From positions 1 to 38,263 of the forward strand of contig JAUCBJ010005127.1 of assembly GCA_032718475.1 (NCBI GenBank): a DNA stretch of 38,263 nucleotides, in the 5' to 3' direction. This document shows, piece by piece, positions 19,161-31,530 of this stretch (position 1 is its first letter; every line of letters starts with the position of its first letter). The position numbers were made by a program, and so were the translations under genes. This stretch comes from Nemertoderma westbladi (Eukaryota > Xenacoelomorpha > Nemertodermatida > Nemertodermatidae). The notes under the pieces were generated by a model, which was given only the letters and a program-made list of their open reading frames with translations, was not told the origin of the DNA and ran no database searches.

Positions 19161-22100
19161 CTATTTTTATAGTATACTTTTGCATCATATATGTATATAA
19201 ATGAAGATGCACTGCAACATGCCGATTATAGATAGCTAGCACTATGAAGCTATGTGAGTTGAATGTTTAACTAAAGGAATGCTTTTAATGTATTTTTGTG
19301 TCCATTATGCAACCGGGTGCAAAGTAAATTGTCTCACCATATTGCGGCATAGCCACTGGGCACCAGTCCCATCATCCGCGGAGGAATCGAATTCCATATT
19401 AAATTGAACCGGAGTCTCAATTCCTGGATTTTGGTGGGTTAATATCCAACTTCCTGCGTCCAGCTCTATAACTCCTGCTTGGTTGGAACAATGCGTTCAA
19501 TGCAATTATTTCACGACATAGTAATTGAATGTGTGACCCAATAACCCTTCTAATCACTCCTCTTCTCAGAATACTTTTACTTTTATTTTCCAAATAGTGA
19601 GAATACTCTCATAAAGGACATAGATCATAATACAGAAGTACATGATTTTTTAAAATCTGTATTATCCTATACAATTTCGCGAATAAAAAGATGTAATTGA
19701 CGTTTGTGGAAGTGTTGAAATCGGAAGACTTGTTAATTTTTTATATATGGAAGGAAGAGGGAAGACTCAGAGAAAGTAATACTTATGTATGGTGGTAAGT
19801 AACGGAGCGCAGAAATGAAAAGTATAGGAATGTTAATATCGCTTGGAAAACATTTACCATAATTTGTAGAAATTCCCGGTTGATTCGATGTATTTAAGAT
19901 TATATTGCATCTGCGGAATCTAACTTAATTATCATATCTGAACTCCTACGTACTTGGTTGAATATAACATGTTAGCCGAATTATTTTCTAATAAACTATA
20001 ATCTATAATTGTCATAGATTTATTTATTTATTTATTGAGTATTACATATTCTACGCCGCATTAGGTGTGCCTATGTTATTTTGAATCTGCACAGCCAGAG
20101 CTGGTATGTAGCTACATTTACTAGAGCCAATGCAACCCATTGCGCTGAATAATGGCTCGGAAAGATTTGCATAAGCCAGCTGTATTTACAATTAATCTGG
20201 TTTGTAAGGCGAGGGAGGCCATTCGTTGTTAAGCTGTTGAACAGGGCGGATGGTCGTGTTGCTTGCAAATCGCTCTGCAATCTCTGCCGATGTACCCACC
20301 AGGTAGATACAACATAAAAAGGTCTTGAAACCCGACCCTTAGAACGCCTTTAGTTTACACAAAGCTGATGATGCGGGGAATTGTAGATTGGCACATGGAG
20401 ATCTTGGATTGCTTTAGCTCATTTTAATTCAAATCTATCTGGCTTGCTATCTACTAATCTGGGAGTTCAGCTTGGTGGTGGAATCATGTTGATCGCCTGT
20501 AGACCACAGTAGATCCCTGTGTAATGATCTGTGTAAGTGTGGTGTTCTATGAAATATCTATTAGATATTTAATTAAGTTAGTTATATAAAATAAAGGAAG
20601 AGGAAGGAGTAAATATATTTTTCGTAAATTTGACTGAGTTGGAGCGAATTTGACTGAGAACCAAAATGACGCGATAGTTTGTTGATGGAGCTTAGGGTCT
20701 GCAGGTTTGAGCTTTGTTTTAGCAATATAAGCCATATAAGTGTGGCACATTGTGTACCTCGTGTGTAACATTCTGGTATATGAACTACACAGTGATGTGA
20801 TGTTCTGCAAGTTGAAATTCACCTGATGTTCTGAGCTGTAAGAGTCCAGCAAGGGATGCTATAGAGCAGTTCGAATTCCAATGCTGTCCCACCTTTATGG
20901 AGAGCTACTTGGCATATAATAGGAAAATTATCTCCCAATGGCATGAAGAGCGACAATATTTGTCAGACATACTGTAGGTAGAAAAGAATATGTTTGAATT
21001 CGAACTCCAGTATCATTGTATGGCCTCCTCCTTCGTCGGAAAAATATTGATCATTATACTTGATCATTATTCTCAGAAAATATATTGTTCCATTTCCAAG
21101 GCACAGCGCGGTTGATATAACTCTTTTTCACTGACTCGCCAACGTTTCTGAGGTGCGCTCCTGATATTAATAAGTAACAATATTACTGTCCCACATACAT
21201 ATGAACAACACCTTTAAAGAAAAAGACCTACCAAACTGCCGTCTAATACATATTTTATTTCTCAAGATTACAACCACCCGCCTCACCTAAAAGGGTGACA
21301 TTTAACACCTTTTGTAAGGTAAATTATAACTTTATCAGGTTTTATGACACTGGACACCATAGCACAGTCGATTAAGCAGAAAACTGCCTCAGGGAAGAAC
21401 TAGTAGAATTGTATTATTATGAATTATTATCAGAAATAAAGCAGTGGAGCATGGCACCATAATGTCAACCTCAATCATTTGTCAGAGCTTAATTACCGAA
21501 TATTTCCTGTGCGAACCTGAGTTTAAATAAGTTTCCTTTCTCAGCTTCATAATGATTTATTCATTAGATTAGTGGGTACCATTAATTTATGGTCTTGGAG
21601 TAAAATCTTTACTCGTAATTTGATATCCATGAAATAAAATAAAAATAATTATTGTTTCTCATAATTAACCTTTTAACCAAAAATGTATTTAGTACCAAAG
21701 CTTTTCAGGAATAACGATTTGAGTTTATAATACAAATATTATAGTGAAAGAAAGGCAATATATATGTGTCTAAAATTAATGGTTTTCACCTTCAAATACA
21801 TTGGCAGTAAATTACAATATGGGCCGAAATCGTTGATTTATACTTTATTATATTACTGCAGAGGTGTAGCCACGTTATATACCGACCGTAATGTAAAGTA
21901 ATTAGTTTATAGTTTTATCAAAGTATTAGGCTTTAAAAAGATCGATTTAAACATTGTGTAATCAATGTGCAATCTCAACATTGTGTAAAAAATTTCCGTT
22001 GGCTGTGCGCTTTGTGTGGGGCGAGACACTTTGGCATACGGTTCATATAGGGCAAATGGGGCATGTGTCTGTCTGGTAAATCTTTGAACGCGAATTTCTC

Positions 22101-22737
22101 GGCATCGCTGATTCGAAATTGAATCAAACTTAGTAGGTAAGTAGTAGAGGGAAAGTTTAGAAAATTTGTAAAGTTTGGTGAAAAATCATGCAGTCTGACG
22201 TCAGCTACGACAGATTATGTGGTTTTTAGAAAATGTTAAATTTCTTGGGAACGCCTCATTTTCCAGAGCTGAAATTTTGGTTGCTTGTAGAGAATCATAA
22301 AGTCTATCTTCTACGAAATCGAAAAGTTAATACATTTAATTGGGGATCGGCTAGAGACTCCGAAGTAATGACATAGGCCTACCGGTACGGTGCTGCTGTA
22401 CTGTACAAGTACGAAATTGCAGAATAATAATTTAACACCACCTAGCGGATTAATATATAATTGTATATCGATCGAATACATTTTTTAGCATGGGGTATAG
22501 GGTCCGAGCCACGAAGTTGGCGGAGCGTCTATTAGGGGGGTAGGTCAATTATGGAAAATAGTTCATTCAATGATGGTACTGTATGTCATCATCGTCGCTA
22601 TGATTTTGACTTACTTATAACTTCGTCGGATTTAAAGCTTTCGAGTCTAAAATTAGTAGGCATCAATTTTTGTTTGTTTTGTTTTTTGTTTTGTTAAAGT
22701 TTTGTTTTTTAGGGACTTCCAGACACCATCAAATCCT
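19161..22737. other. Intron 1 sequence, no feature seen
   Basis: AT-rich intron. Open frames at 20071-20280 and 20547-20852 on the minus strand show no domain and are likely chance. A taggcctaccggtacggtg word occurs near 22375. No inverted-repeat element was recognised. Confidence 0.4.
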
Positions 22738-22975
22738 CAGTCTCTCGCTAGAGGGTTACATGTCTAGATATTAAATATCCTCACATTTTCTTTGCTTTAA
22801 ACCCGTTCTAGCTGAAACTTGGCATATTTGTACTAGACCATTAACCGTGTCATTCCAAGGAGACTCATCTGTCTGCAGTTCTCTAGTCTGCCGCTAGAGG
22901 GCAAAATATCTCAAAGTGCAATCACTGATTTAGCTGAAACATCAGATATGTGCTAGAACACGTCCGGTGTGTTTG
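22738..22975 (+). repeat. Degenerate direct repeat, two copies of about 138 bp
   Basis: The copy starting at 22738 and that starting at 22876 share ordered words: cag-tctct, cgctagaggg, tagctgaaac, atat-tgt-ctaga-c and accgtgt/ccggtgt. The region between words has diverged. It may be part of an older satellite or of a transposon with internal repeats. Confidence 0.5.
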
Positions 22976-23000
22976 CCGGGCTAGGAATCAGTCCGACCAG

Positions 23001-25039
23001 TTCCACCTCACCACTATTCCAGCAAGGTGTAATTCTATAGGACATGCAATAGTGTTAGGCCCTAGAGTAATAAGACAGCTTGCTTATTGTTTATCTCGCA
23101 AAATGTTTGGCTGAGTATTTAATGGAGATTCTTTAGAATAAATATAGCTAAATAATTTTGTTGTGACATCGACATGGTAAATTAATATTTCAGTATCATT
23201 ACTAAAACGTCATAAGGTAAGTTATAATATTTCTTATAAATTGGGTCGCCTCCACGCCTAAAATATATTAATTTTAAAACACAAATTTTCTGTTAATACC
23301 TGCCTGTGAACAATCCTCTGTGTGCCTTTGGGTTGGGGTGCAGATTAAGGGGGGGGGGGGGGGGGGGGGGGTTGAAAGCGAGCAACTTTCCCCTCTTATG
23401 ATTTATTTGCGGTTTGGTTCATTTCTTAAATACAGATTTTGTGTTAGAATTGCTCAATTTTAATTTGTATCTCATAACTGAGCCTCGTGCTGCGCGAAGG
23501 CCCCACGAACCTGTTCCTTGTTTCTACACTAACATATAGAACCAATATTCCTATTAGAATCTCTGGTAATATCCACAATTTCCTTTGCAATAGTAAAGCC
23601 TTCCTATTTCCCCTCCACATCATTCATATTATCTATTTTCCTTTCATGTCAACCTTTCACGTGATTAGCTAAGGGGGCGAAAATTTGGCTTTGAGGCAAA
23701 GGGTACCATTTTCACTGGGGGAGGGAGAGGCACCCAGTTTCACTGAGGGGCTCCCCCAGTAAAAATGGTTCCCGTATGCAACGTCAGTCAGTTAAATATT
23801 ATTATATTCAAGTTTTATATTAGCTGCATAAGACGTATACAATTTATCGGAAATACTAATCACTAGGATCCACTTTTTCCGCTCCTTTGTTATGGGCGAA
23901 GCATCTTGTATGGCAATTAGATTGAATTGTACCAGCGGATGTTTCCTCTATTGGGATTCGCACATAGCATTTATATAACCGGCAATGTTTCTGCAGATGT
24001 AATTGGAATCTTTTCTGAACAACTTCTATATTCAATTCATCCATCCGGTTGTTGCTAGTGGGATTGGATATGATACTCGAGAGGCCTATTAGTGAATATA
24101 TAATGCGCTAAGGTACTAGTCACAACATATCGTGTCGTCCCTTTGTTTACCTTTCGATATATCTTAGGTAAGAAGTGACCCCAATTGGTATTGATATGAT
24201 TAAGATTGGAGTTTGCTTTCATTGTTGTTTATATATTGAAATTCCCATGGAGGATAATCTTACTTTGAAACACGGGGCAGTTTCACTAGACACGGTAAGA
24301 TACCGCGATATATCTGCATCACCGCAAATGGTGAAAATAAGTGAGTTCTTCTGCTCTTATTAAACCTAAATTTATTCCTCACAGTTGCCTATAATGTAGT
24401 CAATTTTTTTAATAAATAGTTAGAATTATATTATATAGTACATCCCAGAGTGTACAGAATCTAAGGTGTGGGATGTTCCTAGCGAGAAGTGAACAAATTC
24501 ATTTTAGATGGGTTATAAAATAGATCAGTCATTTGTTTACGGTTCATTATTAGCCAATCAGAGCACATCATTCCTAGATCCTTGACCCTGTGAGTCTGAA
24601 AATTTGCGAGTGACCTTAGATTACTTGTATTTCGTCTGTCCACACGTATTGAAAAAACTGGTGAAATCGTCCTGAGCCAAAACAGATTCATTTCAGGACT
24701 TATTTGTGACAGCAAGCAAGCAACCTGCTGTTCCTAACAATAAATGTAGATTTTTATGCTCATTGGTGTTAAAATGATGAGATCCCATGAAGCATAATCA
24801 TTCTTTGAAACTTAATTTACTTGTTACTCGATTTGATTATAAATAAATGGTATCATACCCATTCCTCTCCCGGCTTGAACTATTATTTGTATCGATGAAT
24901 GCTTACCTTCTCCAGTGAGTTATATTTTGCTTCTGATTTTAATTACTTAATTCGCATTTATTTGTCCCCCTGTGTTCTGAAAAAATAACTCTCCACCAAA
25001 AAACGCGATATCCCTAAATATTAAGGAAAGGTGTAGGTC
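23001..25039. other. Intron 1 sequence with one long G run
   Basis: No gene seen. A run of 23 G at 23349-23371, and G/C-rich words (ctgggggaggga, gggctccccc) near 23717-23760. Short open frames at 23856-24044, 24175-24363 and 24479-24715 have no recognisable domain. Confidence 0.4.
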
Positions 25040-25047
25040 ACAGAGGC

Positions 25048-26695
25048 CAGTGCCGGATTAAGCCTCTGGTGGCCCTAAGGCACATTTTAGTAATTTCCAA
25101 AAATGGCCCGAAGATAGAATTTTTCCGCAAACCCTTTCAAAAGAAAAAGCTGCTAAAAACAACTGAAATTGTGAAAATGTTGCGAAGGAAATATAAAGTA
25201 TTTTCGTTGGATGACTGCGTGCAAATAACTACTAAGTACTTTAATTATAAGTACTTCGCAAAAATAGTTTTCATCAAGAATTTTTAACATTACTAAACGG
25301 CATATTATGCCTATAAAGCCTTTGCTACAAAAAGTGTAATGGTTTTGGTAGAATTTCTCTAGCTTTAATTTTTAATATATTAATGGGACCATTACCCCAA
25401 ATCTATTTGTTTTATTTATTAAGTTACTATTCTGAAAGTTTAACACAATGATCTGTGAAGTTTTATATACTATGGAAACTGAGTATAGATAGCTTCATAA
25501 ACCGTTTGTTCGAAAAATATAGCACTTTTTGAGCAGGTCGGTTTATTTCAAAAATTCTATAAATTTTGAGGCATTTATATGTAAATTAGCTCATGTTTAA
25601 GGATCTGTAATACCACCTGCATTGAAGTTCTTGGTCCAAGACTTTGGTAAAATGAACCTAGATATTGTAGGCTATTTTCTATGAAAATAAAATAAATATC
25701 AGCATTATATTATGTTGTTGAAGAGCAGTTTTTTGGTCAAAAAATAATTAAATGTTGAAAACCGATACCACCTTATGAAAGCCTTTCTATCAAACTACAA
25801 AATGATCGGATCGCAATTTTGAATAAATGTGGTATTTATTTTCTGTAGGGTAGGTTTTGCACGGTACTTATCTTTACAGGACTTGCTGAGAAATATAACA
25901 CACCAAAAGTGTGGGCTTGTGCTCTAATAAAGTAATGATCTTAAGAGAACAGTCTCGGAAATAAGCACTATTTGTCACTAATTTTATTTTAACCAAATTC
26001 AATTATGCTGTCCGAGAGTTTTAGGTTTTGCAGGAATTGCACCTAAAATGCCATCGAATGCAAAATTCAATACACGAGGGCAGAACATCCGAATTTCGGT
26101 TAAATTAAATTACAGGAGTGACAAGAAATTATTTCTGACACGTTTTTTTTTATCAACAACTACTTTATCTACAACTAATTTATCCTCTTTTTTTATCTAT
26201 TAGGGCCTATATTAATAAAACTCGTTTCCGGTAAAAAAATAATTTCGCACTACCATATCTCCACGCCATACATTTACTATGTACAGTATTTCCAGTATGT
26301 CATTATTTGGTTGTTCTAGAAAGTTTAAGAGCATAACTACAAATAATTGCCCACAAATAAATAAAATAAAATTATCCATTTTTCATAATTAGCACTTTAA
26401 AGTTTTACTGCCCATGTTTTATTATTTCCCTGCCATCAGGTCTCGAACTAATAAAACAGCACCTGTCGGTCGTGTGAGCTAGAATTTTGCACTTTCTATC
26501 ACAAATGTAGGGATAGAGAGTAGTCGAAAGATGCACTTTCTTGCTCTGTTTTCTACAAATTTTAGTGAGAAAAAATGTGGACTTTTCAGATTAAAATATT
26601 ATTTTCACAGGAATGACTCGCTGAGAAAAATTGGCCGTATTTTCGGCTGGCCCTAAGGCACGTGCCTTATATGCCTTAAGGTTAATCCGGCACTG
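25048..26695. mobile_element. hAT-like non-autonomous DNA transposon, 1648 bp
   Basis: Terminal inverted repeats start CAGTGCCGGATTAA at the left and end with its exact complement at the right. Both ends sit next to the same 8-bp duplication, acagaggc (25040-25047 and 26696-26703). An 8-bp duplication and a CAGTG-type end are hallmarks of the hAT superfamily. Near both ends the word ggccctaaggcac also occurs in direct orientation (about 25070 and 26649), and the right one runs into the palindrome ggcacgtgcc. The interior has no transposase. A 72-codon frame at 25069-25287 has no domain I recognise, so movement would need a transposase made elsewhere. It lies in receptor intron 1. Confidence 0.9.
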
Positions 26696-26906
26696 ACAGA
26701 GGCTTTTCTAATCAAAATAATTAATGCATCATTGAACTAAGCTAAGCTCTTAAATTATACAGACTCATTATATACTATTAAATATACATAAAATATTCTG
26801 ACTCTCATTTTTGTGCCGAACTCTTATAAGCTGTATTTCTATATCATATTAGTGTCCCACAGTATATACTGTATATATATATATTATATATACATGTGAT
26901 TTGCGC

Positions 26907-26989
26907 ATTATATATGCGTTTCATATTTACATTATATATGCGTTTCATATTTACATTATATATGCGTTTCATATTTACAATATATATTC
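26907..26989 (+). repeat. Tandem repeat, 24-bp unit, about 3.5 copies
   Basis: Three near-identical copies of attatatatgcgtttcatat plus ttac, followed by a decayed partial copy. A related single unit (tatatatgcgtttgat) lies at about 27036. Confidence 0.85.
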
Positions 26990-28376
26990 GCTTGGTGTAT
27001 GAATTATTTATTAATTGTGTTTGATCTAAGCTTTATATATGCGTTTGATTTTTCTATTATTCTTTTGAAGAATGTATTATTATAAAGGCCTATGGGTTTG
27101 ATTTTGAAATTTACATATTATTTGTATAATAAACTCTGTCCGTCAGATATTAGGGCTATGCAATTATGGCTAATCTGTTATTTGTTGGTTTGAGTGGGCC
27201 TATAAATACTATATAGAATAAACTTTGTTTGTTCGTCAACAATCGACTTCCATGCTTTAGAGACTAATTCAAGAAAGCATTCATAAAAATAATTCATAAA
27301 TAATTAATAAAAATAATAAAATTCATAAAAATAAATAATTCATATAAAAAACATCAAACTGCCGCCATAATACCAAATGTTGCAGCTTATTGTTTAACTA
27401 TTGTTGAAGACTATTGTTTAATTTTTGATCGCGTATGATATTTCTAACATAGTATACAATATACTGTAAAGTAGTATACGGTTCATATTTTCATATGAGT
27501 CGGAACATTTATTTTCTCTCTTTCGGGAATTTCGAGAATACCTAAAAAACGAATTAGTGTAGGACTGGGCCATTTTCCTTTCATGTGTCTGATGAGGCAG
27601 GTTAAGCTGACTCAAAAAAATAAAAGTTTGCTCTTTTAAAGTAATTTATAGAAATTATTGAAATATTGTGTTAGAAAATAACTGCAAACAATAACATCAA
27701 TACAATTTATTTAATCTACTATTTAATCCCAATGCGTAGTCCATAAGGAGCACGGACCTAAGATTAAACTGGGTTATTCATTGAAAGTGTGCGAAAAATT
27801 TCGAGCACTTCAATTCCTCTTGTAATGCCTCGAGTAGAACTGCTACAGACTGAGAGCAGTGCATCCCGCTCCTGCAATCTCTCCTTTTTCTATTCCAAAG
27901 TGCTGATACCAATTACTTGCCCTGGTGTTAAAAGGAGTGAGTTTCTTATATTACTTCCACGAATTATTCATATTAAACCTAAATCAAATTACATGTTAAA
28001 TAATATATTTTTCAACTTGAATTGAGCATGAAGGCAGGTGGCAACAACCCGAAGCCTACTCTCTTTTGTCTATTACTTTAAGTCAGAGAGGGCGCCACAT
28101 GAACTCCCATTGTGAATGAATACCCAGCCATTTTATTTATCTTAGTCCTTAGTTTAACAGATTAACGGGTACAGAACTACTACCCGACCTTACGTTTGGA
28201 ATACCGAAGAACTAAACACCTGGACAAACTTAATAATCACCGTAGCAATATTTCCATGAACCATAGGTGGGAATAAAAAGCATATTATTTGCTATAAACA
28301 ACTCTTTCTGAATCGCTTTATTATGCTGCATTGTGGTTGCATAAGTCTGTTATTGACACTATAATTAACGTTTTAG
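26990..28376. other. 3' part of intron 1, no feature seen
   Basis: AT-rich intron. It ends in cgttttag, the acceptor for exon 2. Open frames at 27418-27615 and 27789-28025 lack domains and flank nothing coding. Confidence 0.5.
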
Positions 28377-28547
28377 AGCAAAATTGAAGCCACTACGAGA
28401 GGGTTTGAAGCCAAATATTATGGATAACTTGATTGAGTTAATGGAACGATATACACACAACCTTGAAGATATTGTGCAAGAACGCACTAATCAACTGGTG
28501 GAAGAGAAGAAAAAAACAGAGCAATTACTTCTTCGCATGTTACCTAA
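28377..28547 (+). CDS. Receptor guanylyl cyclase, exon 2 (dimerisation/signalling helix)
   Basis: A 171-bp exon after acceptor ttttag and before donor aa/GTAAGA. Its first base completes codon 839 from exon 1, and it encodes AKLKPLREGLKPNIMDNLIE, then LMERYTHNLEDIVQERTNQL, then VEEKKKTEQLLLRMLP, leaving two bases. This is the well-known segment between kinase-homology and cyclase domains of receptor guanylyl cyclases: a short linker and an amphipathic coiled coil that dimerises the two cyclase halves. Phase at both ends matches exons 1 and 3. The match to the family is unmistakable and there are no stops. Confidence 0.93.
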
Positions 28548-28956
28548 GTAAGATGTTGTTTAGTAATGTCTTGCTTACTTAGAGAGGAATATTACGGTAA
28601 TGTGTCAATAATGTCTAATTACATGCAGATCAGGGTCCATCATGGCCAATCTCTACAGGCTATTTAAATATAGCACCCTGCACTTCTGCAGCATCAGTAC
28701 ACATTAAAATGTATGCTTGATGAAGGGTAAGTAAGCACAGTGTATTTCGCATAAAATGTTATTTTTTTTCACCCTGAATATTTCTGAAACTGTCTAGAGT
28801 GCATTCTTGACTCAGGATGGACGATTTAAGTTCGTATCACCCTGAAATTAAATAAAATTTTATATACCTAAAATAAACTATTCAAAAATCATGCGTCTTT
28901 GGTAACTTTTAGTAGTAATATGTGTGTTTTATTAATATTTTGAAACGGTTCTATTG

Positions 28957-29570
28957 ACTGGTTCAGTTTCTTTCTATCAGATATAGGTCAAAATGTATTC
29001 GTTCGCAAAACATAGTCTACTGTACAAAAATTACCTGTGGTGTACCTCAAGGTAATTTATTATGTCCCCTGTTTATTGCATGCTACAGTATGTAAATTAT
29101 AAGTGTTGTAGATCACAATTTTAAACTCATTCTCTATGCCGCCCCGATGACATTGTTCTTATTTTCTCATAAAGATCACGACCATACTCAAAGGTTAAGT
29201 GCAGTTCTAGAATCCTGTAATGAGTGGTTGGTTGATAATAAGCTATCCATTCACTACGGTAAGACTGAAAGTATGTTGTTAGGTTCCAAACTAAGATTGG
29301 AGTCTCTATTGATGGACATATGATAGAAAATAAGACAAATATTGAGGCGCTTTGAAATCATAGGGAAAGCATATTGTAGAAAATAATTTTTATAATCTTA
29401 ACAGTACGCTAATTTCTATACAAACAAATAAGTTGCTTTGCTCTTCGTTAATACGGTGTCACATGGACTAATACTTGCTCTTCTTGCTATTATGGCTTAA
29501 CCAAACTACTTACACGGAAACTACAAGTTACTCAGACCAAATAGTACGAAACTGAAGCAATTAAAGTAGG
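28957..29570 (+). pseudogene. LINE reverse-transcriptase fragment (jockey/CR1-like)
   Basis: Broken frames carry, in order, LSDIGQNVFVRKT, ITCGVPQGNLLCPLF, LILYA (where YADD is replaced by a frameshifted stretch), VLESCNEWLVDNKLSIHYGK and TESMLLGSK, then LLCSSLIRCHMD and LTRKLQVTQTK. These are the standard successive blocks of a non-LTR reverse transcriptase. Several stops and frameshifts, and a damaged catalytic box, make it dead. It lies in receptor intron 2 in the sense direction. It differs from the family at 30670 and 33050. Confidence 0.8.
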
Positions 29571-29767
29571 ACTACTTAATTTTCTTTGTAGTTAAGTTTC
29601 TACGCATTAACCATGTGCATTTAGCAATTCGTTAGACTTGATTACTGTAAGAAAAAAAAGCTACTGACTACTGGCTACTGACTACTGACCTAGAGCAAAA
29701 ACGGCGCTAACGATTTTGATGAAATTTTGCATGGACCATGAAAATAGATTTCTATGGGTACTTGTGA

Positions 29768-29808
29768 AATCGCGGTTTAAATTGAAACATCTCAACTTGT
29801 TTTTATTT
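29768..29808 (+). repeat. 40-bp direct repeat, copy 1 (copy 2 at 30353-30392)
   Basis: The sequence aatcgcggtttaaattgaaa then catctcaacttgtttttattt recurs at 30353-30392 with about two differences (aat/aca and one T fewer). The 545 bp between have no open frame. They may be ends of one element, or two scraps of a dispersed repeat. Confidence 0.65.
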
Positions 29809-30669
29809 CGAAAAATAGCCCAAAAACACGAAAATTGCCATAGGCGCAATGATAAAAACACTAGCTGGCACTCATGAAAAATGTATAGAGATGGCCTGGT
29901 AATGCATTCAATAGGAAGGGCCAACTGACAAAGAAGTACTTTCTGTGCCAAGTATGATCACTCTACTCAACAACCCAGACAGTAAGCAAACATTAACTGG
30001 TTTAGCTGGCTATTACAGTCTCAGCTGAATAACTCTTCCCAATGCATCCTTGCTATGTTAATTAATTGGCGTGCAAGCTAAATGACTGTTAGTTAAAAAA
30101 GTGTGTTGGTTACACAGTATATTGTACTATGCTCTCATCGCATTATTGTTTTATTTTGAAATCTTTGTGCCAACATTAATACTGTGGAGGCTGTATGCTT
30201 ATAACAGTATAAGGCTGAATGATTACTCAGCCTCATAATGATTATCCATAAGGCTAACATTATAGTTTAAAATATAAAAATCTGTTATAATATATAATAT
30301 AATTGTTGTATTTAATTAATATCGTGGTTTATATTGAACAATGTAAATTGTTAATCGCGGTTTACATTGAAACATCTCAACTTGTTTTATTTATTACAAA
30401 AATAAGAACGAATTTGTCTTATCAATTCTTGTGCGCGATTGTATTGAATTCATGACAACTGCTGTTATTATTATTAATCAATTGACACCTCGACTCCTCT
30501 CCGAGACTCCGACTACTCTATCCTATAGAACAAAATAATCATTTCGCTAACTGCTCTCTATCTTCTATAATCACAACATATTTTATAGTTCATTGGATGA
30601 TTACAACATAATAATTATAGTTTGAAGTTGTCTAGAAAATTTATCGTACACCACCAGGACTACCCTCTG

Positions 30670-31530
30670 GAACTATCTCTGGAAATGTATCGTTTTCGGC
30701 TGGAACCCAATTCAAGACGCAAACTGGAAAGCTATGGACTCATAGTGGACCCAGTGGTCACAAATCCCAGATAGACCATATTTTGTTTCGTAGGAAATAC
30801 AGGAGCTCTATACAAGAATGTAATGCATTTACACTTCGACCCTTCTCCAGTGATCACCGCCTTATTGTGGCCAAGGTAAGACTTAGTCTGCATGCTAGCA
30901 GAACAACGAAATCTGCCTTGCCGTGGCATGACTGGTCCTCTCAGTTGCAACAGCCAAGTGTGAGATCCAGCTTCACACTACAGCTGAGCAACAGGTATGA
31001 GGTACTTGCCTCTGAGGCGGCAGATCACTGTGAGGGCTATACTGCCTTCACAGAAGCAGTTAAGTTAGCAGCTGCAGAAGAAACAGTTCCTGTATACCCT
31101 CGAAACAGGAAAAGGGCCCCCTGGACTGACAACAAAATTCAGAAGTGCCGAAATGACCTCTATAAGGCACAGAAAGAGTCCCGACTCAAACAGACTACAG
31201 CAGCCAAGAATGCAGTTAAGGCTGCATCTAGGTCCCTGAACAGGCAGTACTCTGTTAATCTACAGGAGCTAATAAACCAACAGGTTGATGCCATCAAAGA
31301 TGTTGACGACAGCAGGCAATCATCCCAGGCATGGAATTCGATCTACTTGCTTACTGGGCGGAAAAGCCAACCAACCACCAAGGTTAAGGCAGAATCACCA
31401 GCCGATCGCCTCAATAGTTGGAAGGCCCACTTTGAAAAGCTCCTCAATAATGACGGGGTATTGCCTGATAACTTTATAGAAGTAAAAGTGTCTGAGTCTG
31501 TACTCCCAGATATTCCTACAATTTTGTCGA
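30670..31530 (+). pseudogene. LINE fragment: end of AP endonuclease plus linker to RT
   Basis: An open frame from before 30700 to 31646. QIDHILFRRKY and FSSDHRLIVAKVRL are the C-terminal blocks of the APE-type endonuclease of non-LTR elements (SDHR holds catalytic Asp/His). A basic linker follows (RNRKRAPWTDNKIQKCRNDL) and then SPADRLNSWKAHFEKLLNND, the block before the reverse transcriptase. Upstream, the endonuclease is shortened and frameshifted (NSRRKLESYGLIV in another frame). After about 31530 the expected RT start is missing and the frame reads unrelated sequence to its stop. It is in receptor intron 2 in the sense direction. The open frame is long but lacks both a full nuclease and an RT, so it is not functional. 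Confidence 0.85.
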
